Shown here piece after piece: positions 1 through 8,270 of a stretch of DNA of 28,932 nucleotides. The notes below the pieces were generated by a model. The model did not search any database and was not told the DNA's origin. It saw only the letters and a list, made by a program, of their open reading frames with translations. This DNA comes from JADHUC01 sp964617665 (GTDB lineage Bacteria; Planctomycetota; Planctomycetia; Pirellulales; Pirellulaceae), in assembly GCA_964617665.1 (NCBI GenBank), contig CAZUAH010000130.1:1-28932 (forward strand), written 5' to 3'. The translations under genes and the position numbers were made by a program. Position 1 is the first letter of the stretch. Each line of letters begins with the position of its first letter.

Positions 1-168
1 AGGATAAACGCTGAAAGCATCTAAGCGTGAAGCCCTCCCCGAGATTAGGTTTCGTAAGCGCGAAAGCGCGAAAGTCCCCTGGAAGACGACCAGGTTGATA
101 GGCTGCATGTGTAAGCACGGTAACGTGTTCAGCTAAGCAGTACTAACGGACGAAAGCTTGGCCACTTA
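1..168 (+). rRNA. rrl: 23S ribosomal RNA, 3' end (partial)
   Basis: The sequence matches the conserved last part of bacterial 23S rRNA: the segment around GTTGATAGGC, the GTGTAAGC hairpin and the AGTACTAA block close to the 3' end. The 5' part lies outside the window. The exact 3' end is estimated from where similarity stops and could be off by about 10 nt. The 5S gene follows about 75 nt downstream, so the two are co-transcribed in the usual order. Confidence 0.9.
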
Positions 169-207
169 TATCGAGAGCTCTTGAACGGGCCATCTACCGA
201 ACAACCA

Positions 208-240
208 AGGTGCCGTTGGGCCTAACGGTTCGCGGCACCT
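208..240 (+). other. 23S-5S spacer hairpin, probable RNA processing stem
   Basis: The spacer of about 75 nt between 23S and 5S contains no tRNA. It holds a dyad, AGGTGCCG (208-215) paired with CGGCACCT (233-240), and an alternative inner stem CCGTT/AACGG. A stem here fits an RNase processing signal. That role is inferred from position only. Confidence 0.45.
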
Positions 241-242
241 CT

Positions 243-351
<109 letters not shown>

Positions 352-362
352 TTTTGAATACT

Positions 363-396
363 AAAAGCCTCCGCAGTTCGCTGCGGAGGCTTTTTT
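363..396 (+). terminator. Intrinsic terminator of the rRNA operon
   Basis: A perfect stem, GCCTCCGCAG - TTCG - CTGCGGAGGC, has a stable UUCG tetraloop. It is preceded by AAAA and followed by TTTTTT, about 12 nt after the 5S 3' end. This is a textbook Rho-independent terminator and could work in both directions. Confidence 0.93.
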
Positions 397-492
397 CATG
401 GGTGTGTTCCTGTCGAGAATACACATCCCAATGGTAGAATGTCGACGACACGGCAAGGTCTGTTCGAAACGTGTAAACGACGAAAAGGAACC

Positions 493-1512
493 ATGAAAAA
501 ACGACGTATAGGCCGCAGCGGCATGGTGGTGTCCGAAATCTGTCTGGGCACCATGACATTCGGGACGACTTGCGACGAGGCCGAGGCTTTTCGGATTCTG
601 GACCGGGCTGTCGAAGCGGGAGTGGATTTCCTGGACATGGCCGAGATCTATCCCGTTCCACCTGATCCGGCGCATATGCACCGGACTGAAGAAATTGTGG
701 GCAGGTGGCTCAAGACCAAGAATCGCGATGGTGTGATCATCGCCACCAAGTTCTGCGGCCCTGGACACGGCTGGTTTGTGCCGCCCGTCCGCGAAGGGCA
801 CACCTGCATCGACCGGCACCATATCCGTCGCGCGATCGAAGGCAGCTTGAAACGCTTGTGCACGGACTACGTGGACCTCTACCAGACCCACTGGCCCGAT
901 CATGACATGCCTTACGAACACACGCTTGAAACGCTCACCGAACTGATCGAAGAAGGCAAAGTGCGGTATATCGGGTCGAGTAACGAAAAAGCTTGGGGCG
1001 TCATGAAGGCTCAAGCGGTTGCCGAACAGCGAGGATTGGCCCGCTACGAATCCGTCCAAAACAACTTCAGCATTGTCAATCGGCGTTTCGAGGACGAATT
1101 GGCCGAGGTCTGCCACCGCGAGCAGATCAGTCTGTTGCCCTATTCGCCGATGGGCGGCGGTGTGCTCAGCGGCAAGTACAATCAAGAAAACCCACCCGAA
1201 AACGCGCGCTTTTCCAAGTATCTGCAAACCGGCGGCGAACGTCAAAAGAAGATAGCCAGCCGGTTCGTGAACGAAAAGAGCCTGAACACCGCGCAAGAAA
1301 TCCGGGAGTTGGCCGCCGACATCGGAATCAGCGCCGTCACGCTGGCGATCGCTTGGAGCAAACAGCACGACTTCGTCGCGTCGACCATCGTCGGCACCAA
1401 CACCGTGGAGCAACTGGAGGACAGTCTCAAATCCGCCGACATGGAACTTGACGAAGACGTGATGCGTCGAGTGGACGAGATCACGGCCAAGTATCCATAT
1501 CCTCTCGGCTAG
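493..1512 (+). CDS. NADP(H)-dependent aldo/keto reductase, Tas-like
   Basis: This 339-residue protein belongs to the aldo/keto reductase superfamily, cytosolic TIM-barrel enzymes that reduce aldehydes and ketones with NADPH. The catalytic tetrad is visible as Asp48 and Tyr53 (LDMAEIYPVPP), Lys86 (IIATKFCG) and His133 (YQTHWPD). The EIYPVPP segment and the long loop after it resemble E. coli Tas. The substrate cannot be told. I chose ATG 493 because it directly starts the conserved MKKRRIGRSG strand and has AAAGGA 3 nt upstream; an in-frame ATG at 439 would add 18 unconserved residues. A TAGAAT hexamer at 435-440 could be a -10 box, but its -35 region is poor. The gene stands alone after the rRNA terminator, 25 nt before the next gene. 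Confidence 0.9.
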   Translation: MKKRRIGRSGMVVSEICLGTMTFGTTCDEAEAFRILDRAVEAGVDFLDMAEIYPVPPDPAHMHRTEEIVGRWLKTKNRDGVIIATKFCGPGHGWFVPPVREGHTCIDRHHIRRAIEGSLKRLCTDYVDLYQTHWPDHDMPYEHTLETLTELIEEGKVRYIGSSNEKAWGVMKAQAVAEQRGLARYESVQNNFSIVNRRFEDELAEVCHREQISLLPYSPMGGGVLSGKYNQENPPENARFSKYLQTGGERQKKIASRFVNEKSLNTAQEIRELAADIGISAVTLAIAWSKQHDFVASTIVGTNTVEQLEDSLKSADMELDEDVMRRVDEITAKYPYPLG

Positions 1513-1537
1513 CTCCGTCGATGACGAGTGTCCTACC

Positions 1538-2566
1538 ATGAGTGACGAACCGAGCCCCTCGAACTCCGCTGGCCTTTCCGGTGAGGGCCTGCTGCAGTAC
1601 GTCGGCGAAGTGGCGGAGCAACTGGTTCACGATCTCGAGCAAGCAGAAGAGCTGACGAGGCGTTGGCGTGACGCCGAACAGACTTTCGATCTGGTGCAAG
1701 CGGCAATGCGCGGTTGCCTTGGCCAATTGTCGGCCACGGAATGCTGGGGGGAAGCGAATCGGCTGCCATCCAGTGTTCTGTGGCAGATCGCGAAGGTTTG
1801 GCTCGAAGTCGGTACGCTGCAGCTTCGCGCACGGACCAAACCGCGAGGATACGCCGGCGATTTCGAGATGCTGGAAAAGATCTGTAGCGGCTTCTTGTGC
1901 GGCGATCCTCTAGGGAACGCCTTCGACCGTTTCTTTCAAAGCCAGGCGGCTCCCCAAGCCGTGCGGAACCGTACCGCGTTGATCGCTGATTCGTTGGTCA
2001 AGTTCGTTCGCGAGCGTCCCGGTGCCCGCACTCACGTTGTCAGCTTCGGCTGCGGCCCGGCGATCGACATACGACGTGCCCTGCAGCAACTTGCCGGCAC
2101 GGAACGACAGAACGTGGGATTCTCATTGATAGACATGGACCCATTGGCCCTTGACCGTGCGAGTCGTCGCCTCGAAATACTGCTCGAAGAAGGCCGATTG
2201 CGATGCATTCGAGACAACCTTCTTCGCATGGTGCAAAGAGGTAAAATAAAGGACCGGCTCGGAGAGGTCGACTTCCTCTTTTGCTCCGGGCTGTTTGACT
2301 ACTTGGACGACCAAACCGTTGTGACAACGCTATCCGAATTCTGGGATTGTCTCTCGCTCGGTGGCGAATTGTTGGTTTTCAACTTCGGGCCGGCCAACAC
2401 AAGCCGCGACTATATGGAATGGATTGGCAACTGGTACCTTATCTATCGCGACGCACAGACAATGATGGACTTGGCGAAACAGGCCCACCTGGATGATCAC
2501 GGTGTAGTGGTCGCAGCGGAGGAGACCGGCGCCAACCTGTATTGGCAGGTCCGCAAATCGTCGTAG
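1538..2566 (+). CDS. SAM-dependent methyltransferase, PhcB-like (tentative)
   Basis: This is a 342-residue soluble protein. Residues about 165-340 form a class I Rossmann methyltransferase fold. Motif I is SFGCGPAID (residues 169-177), the acidic end of strand beta2 is SLIDMDP (about 195-201), and a beta4-like FLFCSGLFDYL follows. The helical N-terminal part contains PRGYAGDFEMLEKI (about 106-119). That motif is typical of proteins annotated as 3-hydroxypalmitate methyl ester biosynthesis (PhcB-like), where it precedes the SAM domain. The substrate is therefore possibly a fatty acid, but this is inference from memory of the motif. There is no signal peptide or membrane segment. The gene follows the reductase by 25 nt and may be co-transcribed with it. 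Confidence 0.7.
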   Translation: MSDEPSPSNSAGLSGEGLLQYVGEVAEQLVHDLEQAEELTRRWRDAEQTFDLVQAAMRGCLGQLSATECWGEANRLPSSVLWQIAKVWLEVGTLQLRARTKPRGYAGDFEMLEKICSGFLCGDPLGNAFDRFFQSQAAPQAVRNRTALIADSLVKFVRERPGARTHVVSFGCGPAIDIRRALQQLAGTERQNVGFSLIDMDPLALDRASRRLEILLEEGRLRCIRDNLLRMVQRGKIKDRLGEVDFLFCSGLFDYLDDQTVVTTLSEFWDCLSLGGELLVFNFGPANTSRDYMEWIGNWYLIYRDAQTMMDLAKQAHLDDHGVVVAAEETGANLYWQVRKSS

Positions 2567-2703
2567 GGCCGTTATCTCAGGTTTCTTCCTGCCATTCGCT
2601 TGACCCGCGCGTCTCGTTTGGCTAGGAATCGTGTTTCGCTACAAGACGCCGCCGCGCGGCGTCAGCCCACTTCGATTCACTGGAGCCGCTATGCTGTCGA
2701 TTC

Positions 2704-4191
2704 TTGTTCTGTCTGACCATCTTGACATCCATTGCACTATGCAGTGTGTCCCAGCTACCGTCGGCTCGCGCTCAATATGCAGGCGCGGAATCGCCGCCGG
2801 AAGAAATTCGCCAAGGTTTTGAAAGCATCAGCCAAGACCAAGCGAAGGAGTGGCTGTCGACCCTTGCCAGCGCCGAATTTGCTGGTAGGGGCACCGGACA
2901 ACCGGGATATGCCAAAGCGGCCCAATGGGTAGCGGACCGGCTGGGCGAGCATGGCTGGGAACCCATCGGCGACGACGGAACATATTTCCAAAACGTCCCT
3001 TTGACCCGCGTCGGCCCGGACGCCCAAACGAGCTTTATCACAGGTCCAAACGATTTGAAGATCTGTGGCGAGAAAGACCTGGGCTTCACGAGTCACGTGA
3101 ATACACCAGCCGTTACGGGCAAGGTCGTGTTTATCAACGCGCAAGGAGCTGACCAGAAGCTCCCAAAAGATCTGTCCTTGAAGAACAAGCTTGCGATCTT
3201 CGTCACCAAGGACGCCCGTTCCCCAGTGCGTGGGCAAGTCATGAAGAAACAGCCAGCCGCAATCATTCGAGTGACGTCGGACAAGCCCAGCAGCCGAACA
3301 CGTTTCGTGACAGGGAAACCGACTCACCGGCAGGGCAGAATCGACGCTGTTATTAGCGAGCAAGCTGCGCAGAAACTGGCTAGAGCCGTCGGCGCACCAT
3401 CGGAATTGGTGAAACCACGTGAGGAGGCTGGCCTGAAGATCGAAGAACTCGACGCGGAATTGACGGTGGAATTCAAGATGAGCGAAAAGCCGTTGAAGAC
3501 GCCCAACGTCGTAGCCTGGTTCGAGGGTTCCGATCCTGAGGTCAAACATGAATATGTGACCATCGGCGCCCACCTCGATCATCTGGGCGAGCGTGGAGGC
3601 GAAGTGTATCTGGGCGCCGATGACAATGCTTCCGGCACGACCGCCATTCTGCAAATCGCGGAAGCCATCAGCATGAATCCCGTGAAGCCGCGCCGCAGCG
3701 TGCTGTTCATCGCGTTCGCGGCAGAGGAGTTGGGATTGCTTGGTTCAAAACATTATTGCGAGCATCCACTGAAGCCAATCAAAGACATGGTCTGTATGTT
3801 GAATATGGACATGGTGGCCCGCAACGAGGAAAACGACAAGGAGACGGCCGAGGAAAACGAAGACACAATGCATCTGGTCGGCACGAAAAAGCTCGCGGCT
3901 GGCCTACACGAGACCACGCTGGATGCAAATCGGCACGTGAATTTTGAACTCGAATTCGATGCCGAAAAGGTCTTCAATCGCAGCGATCACGCGGTGTTCC
4001 ATCGCAAGGGCGTGCCGGTCGTATTCATCTTCTGCGGATTCAGCCCCCGCTACCACCGCACGACGGATACATTGGAAGGTATCAACTTCCAAAAGCTCGC
4101 CTCCGCGGCGCGGCTGGGTTACGTCACCGTAATGATGACGACCGACCACGGTCACTACGAACGGCAGCCAGAAGAGAAACCCAAGAAGTAG
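2704..4191 (+). CDS. Secreted M28-family zinc peptidase with PA domain; start uncertain
   Basis: This protein of about 495 residues is exported and hydrolyses peptides with two zinc ions. The M28 ligands are all present: His290 in AHLDHLG, Asp307 in GADDNASG, Glu341/Glu342 in AAEELGLLG, Asp369 in NMDMVAR and His451 in YHRTTDTLE. Residues about 110-230 look like a protease-associated domain inserted before the catalytic core. Residues 1-23 are a signal peptide core (LTILTSIALCSV...ARA). The start is odd: the frame opens only with TTG 2704, without a ribosome binding site. An ATG at 2691 with GGAG 5 nt upstream lies in another frame and would run into this one after a one-base shift near 2700. 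The C-terminus ends in charged residues. An aminopeptidase role is likely; the specificity is unknown. Confidence 0.88.
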   Translation: MFCLTILTSIALCSVSQLPSARAQYAGAESPPEEIRQGFESISQDQAKEWLSTLASAEFAGRGTGQPGYAKAAQWVADRLGEHGWEPIGDDGTYFQNVPLTRVGPDAQTSFITGPNDLKICGEKDLGFTSHVNTPAVTGKVVFINAQGADQKLPKDLSLKNKLAIFVTKDARSPVRGQVMKKQPAAIIRVTSDKPSSRTRFVTGKPTHRQGRIDAVISEQAAQKLARAVGAPSELVKPREEAGLKIEELDAELTVEFKMSEKPLKTPNVVAWFEGSDPEVKHEYVTIGAHLDHLGERGGEVYLGADDNASGTTAILQIAEAISMNPVKPRRSVLFIAFAAEELGLLGSKHYCEHPLKPIKDMVCMLNMDMVARNEENDKETAEENEDTMHLVGTKKLAAGLHETTLDANRHVNFELEFDAEKVFNRSDHAVFHRKGVPVVFIFCGFSPRYHRTTDTLEGINFQKLASAARLGYVTVMMTTDHGHYERQPEEKPKK

Positions 4192-4240
4192 CTGAACTCC
4201 TCATCATTGTCGTCTTCATGCGAATTAGGAGGACAAGATA

Positions 4241-5578
4241 ATGTGTCGTATCTATGGCTTCATTGCGACAGTTCTCGTCGTAGGGGTCTACGGTGGCCGG
4301 TGCGAAGCCGCAGATGGAGACGCGGGAAGGCCGAATGGCTGGACCACGGAGTCGCCTCGGGATGAGATTTGCCCAGAGTTCGCTCACGAAAAGCGAGGTG
4401 GGCCCGGCGATGAGCCGTGTCTAGTCATATCGGCTGGGGATCGCGAGGCGATTGACGGTGCCTGGGTCAAGACGTTCCCGATCGAAGGCGGTGGCGTCTA
4501 TCGGTTCTGCGCATTGCGAAAGACGAAGAACGTGTCGGCGCCGTGGCGTAGCGCGATTGCGCAAGTCACTTGGCAAGACGACGACGGCAAACTTGTCGCT
4601 GGCGGACAGGAAGACCTGGAGGACAAAGCGAGGCCGGAGTATCCGCTGGATGGGGCGACATGTGGAGGTGGCTGGACGGCGGTGACGGACGTCTACCAGA
4701 CGCCGAAGGCGGCTACACAAGCTCGCGTCACTCTGCATTTGCGTTGGACCGATGGCGAGGTCCGTTGGAGCAGTGTGGTGCTGGAGCAGCTAGATCGAAA
4801 GCCCAGCCGCAAAGTCCGGCTGGCTGCCGTTCACTTCCAGCCGCGAGCAGGCAAGACGCCTGCCGAGAAATGTGAACAGTTTGCGCCGTTGGTTGCCGAG
4901 GCCGGTCGACAGAAAGCAGATCTGGTGTGTCTGCCCGAATCGTTGACCTACTATGGAACGGGCCGAGCGATGGCCGATGTGGCCGAATCGATCCCCGGGC
5001 CGTCCACCGAGTATTTCGGCCGACTCGCCAAGCAACACAACCTGTACATCGTCGCCGGGCTAACGGAACGCGACGGTACGGTTGTCTATAACACGGCGGC
5101 GGTGATCGGACCCGATGGGCAGTTAGTGGGCAAGTACCGCAAAGTGTGCTTACCGCGCGAGGAGATCTCGGCCGGCGTGACCCCGGGCACAGAGTACCCG
5201 GTGTTCGAGACTCGTTTCGGAAAACTCGGTGTGATGATCTGTTGGGACGTTCACTTTCCGGAGGTGGCCCGAAATCTAAGCAATCGCGGTGCCGAAGTGA
5301 TCGCCCTGCCGATCTGGGGCGGCAACCCGGCCTTGGCCGCTGCCCGAGCCATCGAGAATCAGGTCTATTTGGTCACCAGCACCTACACCAGCCCGGATCG
5401 CGACTGGATGAAATCGGGCGTCTGGGACCACAAGGGCGAGTTGATCGTCGAGGGCAAAGAATGGGGCCAAGTGCTGGTGACAGAAGTCGATCTGGAGGAA
5501 CGGACGCATTGGCGGTGGCTAGGCGACTTTAGAGCGCGTATTGCACGCGAACGACCTGAAAGCGGATTCCAGGACTAG
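4241..5578 (+). CDS. Secreted carbon-nitrogen hydrolase (nitrilase superfamily) with N-terminal beta module
   Basis: This 445-residue protein starts at an ATG with AGGAGG at 4227-4232, 8 nt upstream. Residues 1-23 are a signal peptide. Residues about 30-180 look like an all-beta, jelly-roll-like module with many Trp and Val strands, possibly carbohydrate binding. Residues 191-440 are the CN-hydrolase domain with the catalytic triad Glu233 (CLPESL), Lys301 (YRKVCLP) and Cys334 (GVMICWD). The family cleaves amides or nitriles. Export is unusual, because most members are cytosolic, so the target is probably an extracytoplasmic amide. The gene follows the M28 peptidase by 49 nt in the same direction and may share a scavenging role with it; that link is inference. 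Confidence 0.88.
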   Translation: MCRIYGFIATVLVVGVYGGRCEAADGDAGRPNGWTTESPRDEICPEFAHEKRGGPGDEPCLVISAGDREAIDGAWVKTFPIEGGGVYRFCALRKTKNVSAPWRSAIAQVTWQDDDGKLVAGGQEDLEDKARPEYPLDGATCGGGWTAVTDVYQTPKAATQARVTLHLRWTDGEVRWSSVVLEQLDRKPSRKVRLAAVHFQPRAGKTPAEKCEQFAPLVAEAGRQKADLVCLPESLTYYGTGRAMADVAESIPGPSTEYFGRLAKQHNLYIVAGLTERDGTVVYNTAAVIGPDGQLVGKYRKVCLPREEISAGVTPGTEYPVFETRFGKLGVMICWDVHFPEVARNLSNRGAEVIALPIWGGNPALAAARAIENQVYLVTSTYTSPDRDWMKSGVWDHKGELIVEGKEWGQVLVTEVDLEERTHWRWLGDFRARIARERPESGFQD

Positions 5579-5602
5579 CGAAGCACAATTGCAGCGTCGT
5601 GG

Positions 5603-6487
5603 CTAATCGGTCCGCTGGGCCTTCACGATGCGGATGGCGCCAGCCAGGTCTTTCACGGTCTCGGCGGGGCGAAAATGTCCGTCGTCGGCGATGCTTGCCC
5701 GAACACGCTCTTCGATCATCGGGCTGACTTCCATTAGGAGCCAACCGCCCGGTTGCAGGCGTTCGCTGGCTTGGGGAATGAGACGATTGATTGTTTCGTC
5801 ACCGTCCGGACCAGCGACCAGGGCTCCGCAGGGCTCGAAGTCCCTCACCGTCTTGGACAACTCACTCCATTCCCCTTCGCTCACGTAGGGGGGGTTGCTG
5901 GCAACGACGTCGAATTGAGCCTCGGCCGGTACGGCATTGAACAGATCGCTTTCAACCAATGTGATGCGATCGACCACACCGTGGCTTTGTGCATTGGATT
6001 CGGCAACTTCTAGGGCCTGCGGGCTAATGTCAATCGCCGTAATCTCGCACGACGGTGCGTGTTTCGCCACACCAACCGCGATGGCTCCGCTGCCAGTGCC
6101 CACATCAGCGACGCGGACGGGCGATTCGGACGGACCACGCTCTTTGATCCGATCAAGGACTTCGACCACCAGATGCTCTGTCTCGGGCCTTGGTATCAGA
6201 ACATCGGGCGTGACGCGAAACGACAGCGAGTAGAATTCTCGATATCCGACCAGATAGGCGACTGGTTCGCCTTGAGCGCGACGATGCACGTAGTCGCGAA
6301 ATGTCGCTCGCACGCTTTCGTCGACAGTTTCATCAAATGCCGCATAAAGGTCGATTCGCTGGCACCCCCGCGCGTCGGCTAGCAGCACTTCGGCGTCCAA
6401 GCGTGGGCTGTCCGCATCGTGCTGTTTCAGGTAGTCGGTCGTCCAGGTCAAAAGACGACCGACCGTCCAGTTGTCGGCTCCCGACAT
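5603..6487 (-). CDS. prmC: Peptide chain release factor N5-glutamine methyltransferase PrmC
   Basis: PrmC (HemK) methylates the glutamine of the GGQ motif in release factors. The 294-residue protein has a helical N-terminal domain for release-factor binding. Its Rossmann domain carries motif I DVGTGSGAIAV at about 118-128 and the substrate-binding NPPY at residues 198-201. The length matches the family. It lies 43 nt downstream of prfA, its substrate's gene, which is the classical bacterial arrangement. Its 3' end faces the CN-hydrolase gene with only 24 nt between them. Confidence 0.96.
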   Translation of the reverse strand: MSGADNWTVGRLLTWTTDYLKQHDADSPRLDAEVLLADARGCQRIDLYAAFDETVDESVRATFRDYVHRRAQGEPVAYLVGYREFYSLSFRVTPDVLIPRPETEHLVVEVLDRIKERGPSESPVRVADVGTGSGAIAVGVAKHAPSCEITAIDISPQALEVAESNAQSHGVVDRITLVESDLFNAVPAEAQFDVVASNPPYVSEGEWSELSKTVRDFEPCGALVAGPDGDETINRLIPQASERLQPGGWLLMEVSPMIEERVRASIADDGHFRPAETVKDLAGAIRIVKAQRTD

Positions 6488-6530
6488 GGTGGATTGCCAA
6501 GCGGTCTTGTGGCGGCGGTTTTCCGATCCC

Positions 6531-7604
6531 TCAGTCTAGGGTCCCCATCGAGCTGCGCAGTTCGGCGCGGTCGTGCTCGATCAGTCCGTCCGTTATCGGC
6601 TGGAGATTCCCTGCGATTATCTGGTCCAGCTTGTACAGCGTCAGGCCAATACGGTGGTCGGTGACGCGGTTTTCCGGAAAGTTGTAGGTCCTGATGCGCT
6701 GGCTGCGGTCGCCGGAACCAACCAGCGTTTTTCGTTCGCTGGCACGCTTCTCGTGCTCTTCTTGCTGCTTGCGCTCGTACAGTCGCGATTTGAGGATTCG
6801 CAGTGCCTTGGCCAAGTTCTTGTGCTGGCTCTTTTCGTCCTGCATCGAGACAACAAGCCCGCTCTCGTGGTGCGTCAAACGCACTGCCGATGCGGTCTTG
6901 TTCACGTGCTGGCCGCCGGGTCCACTGGCGTGAAAGATGTCCTTGCGATAATCATCGGGCTTCACGTCGACCTCGACGTCTTCTGGTTCAGGGAGGACAG
7001 CGACGGTGGCGGCCGATGTGTGAATACGTCCTTTGGCCTCCGTCTCGGGCACACGCTGCACGCGGTGGCCGCCGCTTTCATACTGTAGTTCGCCGTAGAC
7101 GCCTTCACCTTCGAAAGCCAGCGAGATCTCTTTGAAGCCGCCCAACTCGGTTGGATTCGCGCCGAGGATTTCGATCTTCCAGCCCCTGTCCTCCGCATGT
7201 TTCCTGTACATTTCGTACAGGACACGAGCGAACAAGGCAGCCTCATCGCCGCCGGTCCCTGCCCGTATCTCCATAACGCAGCGCGCACGATTGGCGTCTT
7301 CGCCGCCGACTGTCATGTCCAGCAACTCGTTCCAGACCTCTTCGCGTTTGTCCTTTAGCTCGGGCAACTCCTCCTCAGCCATCTCCCGCTCTTCCGCGTC
7401 GCTGCTGGAGAGCATCTCGGTGACTTCTCCGACTTCCTCGTTCAGCGTTATGAAGCGGCGGTACTTGGTGGCCAACTTAGCCAACGAGCCGTGTTCGCGC
7501 GCAACGGCCGCGATGCGGCTGGAATCGGATACTACCTCGGGTACCGACATCTGCCGCTCGAGCTCATTGAAGCGAGCGAGTTTTTCGTCGAGCATTTCAC
7601 GCAT
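6531..7604 (-). CDS. prfA: Peptide chain release factor 1
   Basis: RF1 recognises UAA and UAG stop codons and triggers peptide release. The 357-residue protein has the GGQ motif at residues 230-232 (GPGGQHVNKT) and a P-E-T tripeptide at 186-188 in the stop-codon recognition loop (RVPETEA). PET, PAT or PVT marks RF1, while SPF marks RF2. The start at ATG 7604 fits the family N-terminus. The gene lies between rpmE and prmC on the minus strand. The 140 nt leader to rpmE contains two strong hairpins, so its expression may be partly uncoupled from rpmE. Confidence 0.97.
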   Translation of the reverse strand: MREMLDEKLARFNELERQMSVPEVVSDSSRIAAVAREHGSLAKLATKYRRFITLNEEVGEVTEMLSSSDAEEREMAEEELPELKDKREEVWNELLDMTVGGEDANRARCVMEIRAGTGGDEAALFARVLYEMYRKHAEDRGWKIEILGANPTELGGFKEISLAFEGEGVYGELQYESGGHRVQRVPETEAKGRIHTSAATVAVLPEPEDVEVDVKPDDYRKDIFHASGPGGQHVNKTASAVRLTHHESGLVVSMQDEKSQHKNLAKALRILKSRLYERKQQEEHEKRASERKTLVGSGDRSQRIRTYNFPENRVTDHRIGLTLYKLDQIIAGNLQPITDGLIEHDRAELRSSMGTLD

Positions 7605-7643
7605 GGAACGCCTGCTGACCGGAATTAGATCTATGTGTAGTCG

Positions 7644-7667
7644 CTCGCCTGGTAGAGACCTGGCGAG
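7644..7667 (-). promoter_or_regulatory. Hairpin in the prfA leader
   Basis: The dyad CTCGCC-t-GGT / ACC-t-GGCGAG closes on an AGAG tetraloop with one internal T-T mismatch. No T-run follows on the minus strand, so it is not an intrinsic terminator. It lies 40 nt upstream of the prfA start. A regulatory or mRNA-stabilising role is a guess from position. Confidence 0.35.
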
Positions 7668-7687
7668 TCCGGAAAACGTGTGCGCAC

Positions 7688-7722
7688 AGAAAACACGTTG
7701 TCCACCTGCGGCGACAACGTGT
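7688..7722 (-). terminator. Probable intrinsic terminator or attenuator after rpmE
   Basis: On the minus strand a perfect 10-bp stem (ACACGTTGTC at 7713-7722 and GACAACGTGT at 7693-7702) with a 10-nt loop is followed by TTTTCT. It starts 22 nt after the rpmE stop. The short T-tract suggests partial termination, with some read-through into prfA-prmC. Confidence 0.6.
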
Positions 7723-7744
7723 CAATGGCAATCATCCAGCGGTG

Positions 7745-8002
7745 CTAGGCTTCCGTCTTCGGCGGTGCGGCCTTCTTCTTGGGTCGCTGCAAGCTGGCGT
7801 AAGTCCCGGCGGCAAACTTGTTCTGGAATTTCTCGATTCGGCCTGCCGTGTCTACATATTTCAACTTGCCGGTGTAGAAGGGATGACACATATTGCAGAT
7901 GTCAACCTTCAACTCCTTGCGCGTGCTCCGCGTGGTGAACGTATTGCCGCACCCGCAGGTCACCGCCGTTTCCATGTATTTGGGGTGAATCCCGTCCTTC
8001 AT
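7745..8002 (-). CDS. rpmE: 50S ribosomal protein L31, zinc-binding type
   Basis: The 85-residue protein begins MKDGIHPKY, the typical L31 start. It has four cysteines, Cys16, Cys18, Cys36 and Cys39 (CGCG and CNMC), that bind zinc, so it is the C+ form. HPFYTGKLK follows the second pair. The C-terminus has a Lys/Pro/Ala-rich tail longer than in E. coli. A ribosome binding site AGGA lies 9 nt upstream. The order rpmE-prfA-prmC is common in bacteria and ties translation genes together. Confidence 0.97.
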   Translation of the reverse strand: MKDGIHPKYMETAVTCGCGNTFTTRSTRKELKVDICNMCHPFYTGKLKYVDTAGRIEKFQNKFAAGTYASLQRPKKKAAPPKTEA

Positions 8003-8035
8003 CGTATCTTGTCCTCAGACGCAGGGAAACGTAAA

Positions 8036-8064
8036 AGTATATATTCGGAGCCGAAGTCCGACAA
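8036..8064 (-). promoter_or_regulatory. Sigma-70-type promoter for rpmE-prfA-prmC
   Basis: Reading the minus strand, TTGTCG (8064-8059) is separated by 17 nt from TATACT (8041-8036). The transcription start would be near 8028, giving a leader of about 26 nt to the rpmE ATG. Spacing and position are good; it is a prediction only. Confidence 0.6.
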
Positions 8065-8234
8065 GGGCCACTGTATTCCCGCAGACCCCCCCAGTTAAAC
8101 CGCTCGAACGAGCTATTCTGAGGCCGGGTGAATCAAACCGCAGTCTCTCGAACTGGCATCTCCCGGACTAAGGGACCTACCGTGCCGGGGCGGATGTTCC
8201 CGAGCCGGTCAATTGATTCAACGATTCGCAAGGC

Positions 8235-8264
8235 TTGGCGATCCATCTTCTGGGTCGTTAGAAT
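8235..8264 (+). promoter_or_regulatory. Candidate promoter of the TPR gene, possibly giving a leaderless mRNA
   Basis: TTGGCG (8235-8240) is followed after 18 nt by TAGAAT (8259-8264). The predicted start of transcription falls at or within one or two bases of the ATG at 8271. No Shine-Dalgarno sequence is visible upstream of that ATG. The two facts agree with a leaderless transcript, but either box could be a chance match. Confidence 0.4.
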
Positions 8265-8270
8265 CGCAGT

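Noticed and set aside
169..242. Possible tRNA in the 23S-5S spacer
   Set aside because: It is too short, with no TTCGANNC loop or acceptor pairing; only a processing-type hairpin is present.
361..1539. Minus-strand open frame of 392 codons over the aldo/keto reductase
   Set aside because: It is antisense to a gene with a complete catalytic tetrad and has no family pattern; it also runs across the rRNA terminator.
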